Virus record (IMG/VR): IMGVR_UViG_3300037963_003217
Coordinates: 1-30,728 of that record
Reading direction: 5' to 3' (one strand)
From: a virus
DNA length: 30,728 nt
Shown here: one piece after another, positions 23,182 through 29,423 of the stretch
Numbering within the stretch: the first letter of the stretch is position 1
Layout of the letters: the number at the start of each line of letters is the position of its first letter
Program-made: the position numbers and the translations under genes
Notes under the pieces: model-generated
What the model saw: only the letters and a program-made list of their open reading frames with translations
Told to the model about the DNA's origin: nothing
Database searches by the model: none

Positions 23182-23306
23182 TTGCTGATTTACTGATCAT
23201 AACAGGATCAATCATTTTTATATATTTTTGTGGATTTTTTATGGGTAGATGGGCCTACAAACCAAAGGTGAAAAGGAATGGAATACGGAACAATAAACGG
23301 CGTTAA
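23178..23306 (+). CDS. Tiny membrane protein (42 aa)
   Basis: The ATG at 23178 overlaps the previous stop (ATGA). A longer in-frame ORF from 23100 is rejected because its extra part lies wholly within the previous gene. One hydrophobic span (LLIITGSIIFIYFCGFFMG) is followed by a basic tail (KPKVKRNGIRNNKRR), so the N-terminus probably faces out. Its end overlaps the next gene by 29 bases. Function unknown, in the envelope island by position and topology. Confidence 0.6.
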   Translation: MIADLLIITGSIIFIYFCGFFMGRWAYKPKVKRNGIRNNKRR

Positions 23307-23922
23307 GCCTGGTTGGTTATTTGAAGAATTTTGTGACATAGATGTTGAAAGACTACAGGCAGACCTGGAAACAATGTATGAACATCTTCCTTGGTTTGAT
23401 TTTCAAAAAGCAGATGACAGTGATAGTGAAGTAGCTCTAGCATGGAAAGAAGCTACAGACACACGTAGTAATTCTGAAAGATTCCAAGGAGCTACTAGAG
23501 GTAAAAGAGCTAGGATACGAGATATTCCTTGGCACCATAGAGTAGACTCATATTATCAAGAAATTAAGAAACAATATAAACTTATAGGTGGTACTTATGC
23601 ACGTATGGAAGCTCGGAGTGCATACAATTGGCATACAGATAAAGCTATAGGTTTTCAAATACCAGTCATTTCAAACGATGATTGTTCATTCATATTCAAA
23701 TTAGATGATAACAAAGCATATTCATTTACTCCTAAACCTGGTAAAGGATACCTAGTAAATAATCTTGTTAGACACACGTTTGTTAATGGTGGTGACCTAC
23801 CAAGATATTATCTATTACAAATACTCAATCCAAAGAATCTCCTAGACCCAGAATACAAACCATATTTGAGAACATCTGGCTTTCCTTTTAGAGATTATGT
23901 TTTATCAAAAGATTACGTTTAA
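23278..23922 (+). CDS. 2OG-Fe(II) oxygenase-like protein (aspartyl/asparaginyl hydroxylase type)
   Basis: A 214-residue candidate hydroxylase. H119 and D121 lie in YNWHTDKAIGF, H166 in NNLVRHTFVNG and R176 in LPRYYLL, matching the order and spacing of the protein at 6432-6938 (shared: Y-x-W-H-x-D, IPVIS, PGxxYLVN, H-x-F-x-NG). AAAAGGA precedes the ATG. The N-terminal 100 residues differ between the two proteins and may set substrate choice. The substrate is not known. It lies alone before a promoter, at the end of the envelope island. Confidence 0.75.
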   Translation: MEYGTINGVKPGWLFEEFCDIDVERLQADLETMYEHLPWFDFQKADDSDSEVALAWKEATDTRSNSERFQGATRGKRARIRDIPWHHRVDSYYQEIKKQYKLIGGTYARMEARSAYNWHTDKAIGFQIPVISNDDCSFIFKLDDNKAYSFTPKPGKGYLVNNLVRHTFVNGGDLPRYYLLQILNPKNLLDPEYKPYLRTSGFPFRDYVLSKDYV

Positions 23923-23926
23923 TGTG

Positions 23927-23954
23927 TTGACTTAGCTGTATATTTGTGTATAAT
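23927..23954 (+). promoter_or_regulatory. Sigma70-like promoter
   Basis: TTGACT (23927-23932), 16 bases, TATAAT (23949-23954). It serves the block that leads to primase, ThyX and NrdJ, with a predicted leader of about 29 bases that carries AGGAG before the ATG at 23990. Confidence 0.83.
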
Positions 23955-23989
23955 GAACTCTGTGATAAGGAAAGGTATAGGAGAACATT

Positions 23990-24199
23990 ATGTACCAACG
24001 TAAAGCAAATACTTACAGAGCTGCGCCAATGGATGGACCAGAAAAGATTGATACATTTAAACTAGCACGTCTGTTTGAAGAATGTGAGAAAGAATTAGAA
24101 GGTGATGCTGCTTTCTATATGGGTCAGGTAGCTGACTTCTTCCGTAATCATTACAAGCCAGGTAGAGAGATAGTAGCTCATAAGGTACTTGGACTTTGA
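23990..24199 (+). CDS. Small hypothetical protein at head of primase block
   Basis: A 69-residue protein with a good AGGAG site 8 bases before the ATG. The helical part TFKLARLFEECEKELEGDAA suggests a helical bundle, and no motif is evident. The stop overlaps a TTG start for the next gene (TTGA). Early or middle expression is expected from the promoter. Function unknown. Confidence 0.7.
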   Translation: MYQRKANTYRAAPMDGPEKIDTFKLARLFEECEKELEGDAAFYMGQVADFFRNHYKPGREIVAHKVLGL

Positions 24200-24423
24200 A
24201 GAAACGTATTCATGTCAATATGCATGTTGTACGGAAGAATCAAAAGACTGGAGAACGCAATCCAGTCTTAACTGTAAAGACATCAAAATCAAATGAGTAT
24301 TATCACGAGATAGAGGTTGACGGGCCTTGCAAGATAGTGTATAGTCCAGACAAACCTCTCTCGTGTGGTGCTCGTGTATGGATCGAAACAGAAAGTGATA
24401 TAGTTGGAATACATCGATCGTAA
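24196..24423 (+). CDS. Small conserved protein beside primase
   Basis: A 75-residue beta-type protein starting with TTG in a TTGA overlap. KRIHVNMHVVRKN, PVLTVKTSKSNEYYHEIEVDG and IVYSPDKPLSCGARVWIET are familiar from a small conserved gene upstream of gp61 in T4-like cyanophages, with no established role. The TTG start is supported because the conserved N-terminus begins KKRIHVN. A replication accessory role is plausible from its constant place. Confidence 0.75.
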   Translation: MKKRIHVNMHVVRKNQKTGERNPVLTVKTSKSNEYYHEIEVDGPCKIVYSPDKPLSCGARVWIETESDIVGIHRS

Positions 24424-25414
24424 GTATGTAATGTTGATGTCGAATAGGTTTCGTAACTTCAAAGAGAAGAACAACCAATTCAATCTCTCATGTCCATATT
24501 GTGGTGATAGTACAAAGAACAAGTTCAAGGCTAGAGGATATCTTCTAACCAAGAAAGGAGCTTACTATTACTATTGCCACAATTGTAGTATTAGTAAAAA
24601 GTTTGATCAGTTCATTAATGATCACGACCCAATGCTATACAGAGAGTATAAGTTAGAAAAATTGAAAGATTCTTCTAATCTAGAAAAAACTGAACATATA
24701 AGTACCTCTACTGTAAAGACCTCTTCATTCCCAAGCTACCGACAATCAGGTAGTCCTTTGAGGAAACTGAAGAAGGTGTCTCAACTAGACTGGAATCATC
24801 CAGTCAAAAAATATATACAAAATCGAATGATACCTAATAAGTATCATGCTAAACTATTTTATTGTCCAAAGTTTTACCAGTGGACTAACTCAATTGTTCC
24901 TGGTAAGTTTAAAGAGGAAGGCAAAGATGAATCCAGGCTTATTATTCCATTCCTTGATGAGAAAGGTAATATGTTTGGTTTCCAAGGGCGCTCACTCTCA
25001 GCAGAAAGTAATCTCAGATACATCACAATAATGTTGGATGAATCTAAGTCTAAGCTGTATGGCTTAGATGAGTTAGATTCTGGGAAAACTGTTTATGTTG
25101 TTGAAGGACCATTTGATAGTATGTTTGTTAGTAATGCTGTTGCAATGGCTGGTTCTGACGTCACTGTACCATTCAAAGATGTTGTTATGGTATACGATAA
25201 TGAGCCACGTAACAAAGAGATAGTGAAGAAGATGGAGAAGTCTATTGACCAGGGTAGAAAGATTGTAGTCTGGCCAAGTAAGATTAACCATAAAGATGTA
25301 AACGATATGGTTATTGCTGGAATGAGATGTGCTGATATAAGATTGATTATACAAAACAATACGTTTAGTGATCTCAGTGCAAAGATGGCCTTGAATGTGT
25401 GGAAAAGAATATGA
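24404..25414 (+). CDS. 61: DNA primase gp61
   Basis: Primase that makes RNA primers with the gp41 helicase. The zinc finger is C30/C33 (CPYCGDS) and C58/C61 (CHNCS). The Toprim domain has E234 (VVEGPFDSM), then D265 and E267 (VMVYDNEP). KINHKDVNDM near the end fits the C-terminal part of the Toprim fold. At 336 residues it is near T4 gp61 (342). TTG at 24404 is the likely start, because family members begin with a short Y-I-D-x-(K/R)-Y segment, as here (MEYIDRKYV). ATG at 24431 would remove it. It overlaps the previous gene by 20 bases and the next by an ATGA. Confidence 0.93.
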   Translation: MEYIDRKYVMLMSNRFRNFKEKNNQFNLSCPYCGDSTKNKFKARGYLLTKKGAYYYYCHNCSISKKFDQFINDHDPMLYREYKLEKLKDSSNLEKTEHISTSTVKTSSFPSYRQSGSPLRKLKKVSQLDWNHPVKKYIQNRMIPNKYHAKLFYCPKFYQWTNSIVPGKFKEEGKDESRLIIPFLDEKGNMFGFQGRSLSAESNLRYITIMLDESKSKLYGLDELDSGKTVYVVEGPFDSMFVSNAVAMAGSDVTVPFKDVVMVYDNEPRNKEIVKKMEKSIDQGRKIVVWPSKINHKDVNDMVIAGMRCADIRLIIQNNTFSDLSAKMALNVWKRI

Positions 25415-26094
25415 ATAATGTAAAGTTAATTAGTTATACGAAAGGAACAAATCCTGATGATACATTAGAAGACTTGGTAGCTTATTGTGCTAGAGTCTCT
25501 AATCCAGCTAATCAGGACAATAAAGATACTTCACGTAAGTTGTTGAAGTATCTAATAAAGCACAAGCATTGGAGTCCATTTGAAATGGTCAATGTAGTGC
25601 TAGAGATAGAAACAACTAGAGATATAGGGAGACAGATACTTAGACATAGATCATTCAGCTTTCAAGAGTTTAGCCAAAGGTATGCTGATCCTACTCAGGA
25701 TCTAGAGTTCATAATGAGAGATGCTAGACTACAAGATGATAAGAACAGACAAAATAGTCTCGAGCTTGATGATAAGAACAAAGACCACAATTGGTTAATC
25801 TCTGAGTGGGAAAACCATCAACAGAAGATAATCAATTACTCTAATGCTTTTTATGTATGGGCAGTACAACATGGAATAGCAAAGGAACAAGCTAGAGCTA
25901 TATTGCCAGAAGGTCTAACAATGAGCAGAATGTATATGAATGGGACGTTGAGGTCATGGATTCATTATATCGAACTAAGGACAGACCCTAGTACACAAAA
26001 GGAACATAGAGAGGTAGCACAGATGTGTGCATTTGAAATATCAAAGGTGTTTCCTCTCATTAAGGAAATTATTACAGACGGAGAACAAGAATGA
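25411..26094 (+). CDS. thyX: Flavin-dependent thymidylate synthase ThyX
   Basis: Makes dTMP from dUMP using FAD, NADPH and methylene-tetrahydrofolate. The family signature RHRSFSFQEFSQRY (78-91 counting from 25411) binds FAD and dUMP. Further conserved parts are HWSPFEM, LPEGLTM and the C-terminal RTDPSTQKEHREVA. The ATG at 25411 overlaps the primase stop (ATGA). An earlier in-frame GTG at 25399 lies inside primase. The length of 227 is normal. The end overlaps the nrdJ start (ATGA), tying dTMP supply to deoxynucleotide supply. T4 instead uses a ThyA-type enzyme. Confidence 0.96.
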   Translation: MNNVKLISYTKGTNPDDTLEDLVAYCARVSNPANQDNKDTSRKLLKYLIKHKHWSPFEMVNVVLEIETTRDIGRQILRHRSFSFQEFSQRYADPTQDLEFIMRDARLQDDKNRQNSLELDDKNKDHNWLISEWENHQQKIINYSNAFYVWAVQHGIAKEQARAILPEGLTMSRMYMNGTLRSWIHYIELRTDPSTQKEHREVAQMCAFEISKVFPLIKEIITDGEQE

Positions 26095-28001
26095 GTAACC
26101 ACCTACCAACACAATACCAAGAATACATTCACCTTAGTAGATATTCTAGATGGTTGCCTGAGGAAGGTAGAAGAGAAACGTGGACAGAAACAGTTGGTAG
26201 ATATTATGACTTTTTTGATGACCACTTAAAAAACAACTACAGTTTTGATATCAATGGTACAAGAGCTGAGCTTGAAGAAGCTACATTGAATCTAGAAGTA
26301 ATGCCATCTATGCGTTCTATCATGACTGCTGGACCAGCTCTTGCTAGAGATAATATTGCTGGTTACAATTGTTCGTATGTTGCTGTAGATCGTATGACTG
26401 CATTCGATGAGATTCTATATATTCTAATGAATGGAACAGGAGTAGGGTTTAGTGTCGAAAGACAGCATGTTCAAAATCTACCTGTTGTTGCTGATGAATT
26501 TCATCCAAGTGATACTGTTATCCGTGTTGCTGACTCTCGTACTGGGTGGGCCAAGTCACTAAAGGAATTGATCGCCAACTTGTATGCTGGAATGGTTCCA
26601 AGCTGGGATGTAACTAAAGTACGTGCTGCTGGGCAAGTGCTAAAGACATTTGGTGGTCGTAGCTCAGGACCAGAGCCTCTTGTTGATCTATTTAATTTTA
26701 CTGTCGCGTTGTTTAAGAAGGCTGCTGGACGTAAGCTGTCATCTATTGAATGTCATGATCTTGTATGTAAAATTGCTGAGATCGTTGTTGTAGGAGGAGT
26801 AAGAAGAAGTGCACTCATATCATTATCCAACCTGTCCGATGACAGGATGCGTTCCGCTAAAGCTGGTGAGTGGTGGAGCACAGAACCACAAAGAGCTCTC
26901 TCAAATAACTCTGCATGCTACACTGAGAAGCCAGATGTCGGAGTCTTCATGGATGAATGGAAATCATTATATGATTCGAAGAGTGGTGAAAGAGGAATCT
27001 TCAATAGAGAGTCAGCCAAGAAACAAGTGGAAAGATTTGGTAGACGGGATAGTTCGTACGATTTCGGTACTAACCCTTGTTCCGAGATCATCCTCAGAAA
27101 CAACGAGTTCTGTAACCTCACCGAAGTCGTCATTAGACCTACCGACTCTGAGAATGACTTGGCACGAAAAGTTAGACTGGCCTCCATATTGGGAACTTGG
27201 CAGTCAACACTTACAAACTTCAAATATATTTCAAAGCAGTGGCAGAAGAACTGTGAAGAAGAAAGACTGTTAGGTGTTTCACTAACAGGAATTATGGACT
27301 CAACATTAACTAATGGAAAGGATGGTAATCTTGAAGAACGACTTGAAAGACTGCGCGAAGTCGCTGTGGAAACGAATAAACAGACGGCGGAACTCCTCGG
27401 CATCAATCAATCCGCTGCGGTTACTTGTGTTAAGCCTTCAGGTACTGTATCTCAGCTTGTTGATAGTGCCTCTGGCATTCATGCTAGACATAATCCTTAT
27501 TACATTAGAACGGTTCGGGCTGATAAAAAGGACCCTCTTGCTAAAGCAATGGTGGAAGCGGGTTTCCCTGTCGAAGATGATGTAATGAAGCCTGAGCATA
27601 CATATGTATTCTCATTTCCAATGAAAGCTAATCCAGAAGCTGTCTTCCGTACAGACAAGACTGCTGTTGAGCAGTTAGAGTTGTGGTTGAAGTACCAAAA
27701 GCATTGGTGTGAGCATAAGCCATCTGTTACTATCTCTGTCAAGGAACATGAGTGGGTAGAAGTTGGTGCATGGGTGTATAAGAACTGGGATTGGATGTCT
27801 GGTGTCAGTTTCCTACCATTTTCAGACCATACATATAGACAAGCTCCTTATCAAGATTGCTCTGAGGAAGAGTATGAAGAGTTTAGGAAGAAGATGCCAG
27901 TTGATGTTAACTGGAAAGAGCTTCTTGCTAACTATGAGTTCTCTGATATGACAGAAGGAGCACAGGAACTAGCTTGTGTAGCAGGAGGGTGTGAAATTTG
28001 A
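26091..28001 (+). CDS. nrdJ: Class II (B12-dependent) ribonucleotide reductase NrdJ, monomeric type
   Basis: Reduces ribonucleoside triphosphates with adenosylcobalamin, with no need for oxygen. Expected residues are present: C94 (GYNCSYV) and C341 (EFCNL) for the redox pair, C330 with N328 and E332 in NPCSEI for the active site, and the C-terminal shuttle C629 and C634 (ACVAGGCEI). PSGTVSQLVDSASGIHARH is a class II signature. At 636 residues it is shorter than the Lactobacillus enzyme (739), with no lost core motif. A GC-rich recoded stretch lies over the NPCSEI region and before PSGT (see findings). The gene starts in the thyX stop (ATGA) and ends in TTGA. Confidence 0.95.
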   Translation: MSNHLPTQYQEYIHLSRYSRWLPEEGRRETWTETVGRYYDFFDDHLKNNYSFDINGTRAELEEATLNLEVMPSMRSIMTAGPALARDNIAGYNCSYVAVDRMTAFDEILYILMNGTGVGFSVERQHVQNLPVVADEFHPSDTVIRVADSRTGWAKSLKELIANLYAGMVPSWDVTKVRAAGQVLKTFGGRSSGPEPLVDLFNFTVALFKKAAGRKLSSIECHDLVCKIAEIVVVGGVRRSALISLSNLSDDRMRSAKAGEWWSTEPQRALSNNSACYTEKPDVGVFMDEWKSLYDSKSGERGIFNRESAKKQVERFGRRDSSYDFGTNPCSEIILRNNEFCNLTEVVIRPTDSENDLARKVRLASILGTWQSTLTNFKYISKQWQKNCEEERLLGVSLTGIMDSTLTNGKDGNLEERLERLREVAVETNKQTAELLGINQSAAVTCVKPSGTVSQLVDSASGIHARHNPYYIRTVRADKKDPLAKAMVEAGFPVEDDVMKPEHTYVFSFPMKANPEAVFRTDKTAVEQLELWLKYQKHWCEHKPSVTISVKEHEWVEVGAWVYKNWDWMSGVSFLPFSDHTYRQAPYQDCSEEEYEEFRKKMPVDVNWKELLANYEFSDMTEGAQELACVAGGCEI

Positions 28002-28186
28002 CAGAACCAGTTAACACAATTTACTGTTTAAATTGTGAAAGTGAATATATCATCAAACCGATAAATAGTGAGGCAGAATACTCTGATGTGGTATTCTGTC
28101 CTTACTGCGGTGAGGAACTAGATATATTAGAAGATGACGACGAGTGGGACGATGACGATGATGAAGAATGGGATTACGAATCCTAA
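27998..28186 (+). CDS. Small zinc-ribbon protein with acidic tail
   Basis: A 62-residue protein. Cys pairs CLNC and CPYC (IYCLNCESEY, FCPYCGEE) form a zinc ribbon, followed by a strongly acidic tail (EDDDEWDDDDDEEWDYES). TTG is the start: AGGAGGG lies 8 bases before it, and it overlaps the nrdJ stop (TTGA). Similar small zinc-ribbon proteins with acidic tails are common in T4-like marine phages. The function is unknown, and contact with nucleic acid or RNA polymerase is possible. Confidence 0.75.
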   Translation: MTEPVNTIYCLNCESEYIIKPINSEAEYSDVVFCPYCGEELDILEDDDEWDDDDDEEWDYES

Positions 28187-28784
28187 CATTGTTGGGATAG
28201 ACTACTCAACAACCAGTCCAGCTATTTGTGTCAAGGTAGCTGACAAGTGGGATATCCATTATCTCACACAGAAACAACAACTCGTAGATGAGTACTGGCA
28301 CGACCCGTTCCTATTCTTTGGAACCAGGCTACCTAAGATACAAGTACCAATAGCAAGATATAAGTATATCTCATCATGGGCTCTTGATATAATTCAATCC
28401 TATGATACTGCATGTGTGTTCTTAGAGGACTATGCATTTGCAGCTACTGGACGTGTGTTCAATATAGGAGAGAATACAGGTATACTTAAATATAGACTCC
28501 TACATAAGAACATACCGTTCTATGAAATACCTCCAACTGTGATTAAGAAATATGCGTCAGGAAAAGGAAATGCTAATAAAGAACTTATGCTCGCAAACTT
28601 CATCACTCGTACAGGAATTGACATACAGGATGTCATGGATCATACCGGAGATAATCCTATTAGCGATATTGTTGATTCTTACTTTGTGTGTGAATATGGA
28701 ATAAACAACCCAGAGGATATTGATTGCCCAATTATTCAGGATATATTATATGAAAACGATCTTCGCTTATCTAGTACTAGCTGA
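28161..28784 (+). CDS. RuvC-like Holliday junction nuclease
   Basis: Probable structure-specific endonuclease of the RNase H/RuvC fold, 207 residues. Acidic residues D14 (GIDYSTTSPAI), E89 (VFLEDYAFA), and D169 and D172 (ISDIVDSYFV) make the expected quartet. The start is uncertain: an ATG run gives 28152, 28158 or 28161. I choose 28161, since the conserved strand begins at about residue 9 from there and earlier starts read into the acidic tail of the previous gene. A role in branch resolution beside UvsX is likely (T4 uses gp49 for this job). It overlaps both neighbours. Confidence 0.8.
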   Translation: MKNGITNPNIVGIDYSTTSPAICVKVADKWDIHYLTQKQQLVDEYWHDPFLFFGTRLPKIQVPIARYKYISSWALDIIQSYDTACVFLEDYAFAATGRVFNIGENTGILKYRLLHKNIPFYEIPPTVIKKYASGKGNANKELMLANFITRTGIDIQDVMDHTGDNPISDIVDSYFVCEYGINNPEDIDCPIIQDILYENDLRLSSTS

Positions 28785-28938
28785 TATAACTATGTCAATA
28801 GACATGACAAGGATGTATGGAATCACAACACTAGAACAATGTAATTTTATCAAGAGTGCTTTAATTCAAGAGTACGATGCAAAGTCTGTTACTTGTTATG
28901 ACAATGGGGATATCAATACTAGGTTTAACGACACATGA
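28750..28938 (+). CDS. Small hypothetical protein (62 aa)
   Basis: ATG at 28750, after CAGGA about 10 bases upstream, is preferred over an in-frame ATG at 28720, which lies deeper in the previous gene. MKTIFAYLVLADITMS is weakly hydrophobic, and the rest (LEQCNFIKSALIQEYDAKS) looks like a small alpha/beta protein. Its stop overlaps the next start (ATGA). It overlaps the nuclease gene by 35 bases. Not recognised. Confidence 0.6.
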   Translation: MKTIFAYLVLADITMSIDMTRMYGITTLEQCNFIKSALIQEYDAKSVTCYDNGDINTRFNDT

Positions 28939-29423
28939 GTTACATTACAAGAGAAATGTCTTACATACACCACATAAGAGAACAACCATTAGAATTAATT
29001 GAAACGTGGAGACATTATAAATCTTTTGTAGGAAAAGACAAATGGCGTCAATATGGTGATGATATACAATTTAGAACTGTTGGAAGAGGAGCAGCTAGTG
29101 AGTGGTGGCAAGACTTTGAAGAAAGATATAATTTACCTGAAAGAAATAGAGAACCTCAGTTTGTGAGATTTGGTCCCAAATCTTCCGTACCTATTCATAG
29201 AGATCCAGAGTCATTAGCTTGGATTGCTGTTACGGTGATAGGAGAACAACCAATTGAGTTCTATGACATGAATAAAGAAAAGCTGTATGAAACAAAGTAT
29301 AACTTTGCTTTAGTGAATTCAAAACAACCACACTTCTGTGACGTCAAGGGTAAAGAGAGAGTGTTATTCAGGAAGATATACACGGAAACAAGTTACGATA
29401 CTCTCTTCCAACTCTTGAACTGA
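28935..29423 (+). CDS. Possible 2OG-Fe(II) oxygenase-like protein
   Basis: A 162-residue protein. H88 and D90 (VPIHRDPESLA), H133 (KQPHFCDV) and R142 (KERVLF) give the HxD...H...R order of 2-oxoglutarate oxygenases. EFYDMNKEKLYE and ALVNSKQPH fit the beta-helix core. It is more diverged from the pair at 6432 and 23278 than those two are from each other. It starts by ATGA overlap. Its 3' end overlaps the converging minus-strand gene by 31 bases, with no terminator visible. Confidence 0.65.
   Translation: MSYITREMSYIHHIREQPLELIETWRHYKSFVGKDKWRQYGDDIQFRTVGRGAASEWWQDFEERYNLPERNREPQFVRFGPKSSVPIHRDPESLAWIAVTVIGEQPIEFYDMNKEKLYETKYNFALVNSKQPHFCDVKGKERVLFRKIYTETSYDTLFQLLN

Noticed and set aside
26091-28001. 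nrdJ as truncated gene
   Set aside because: Shorter than the Lactobacillus enzyme, but all catalytic and shuttle cysteines and both ends are present.
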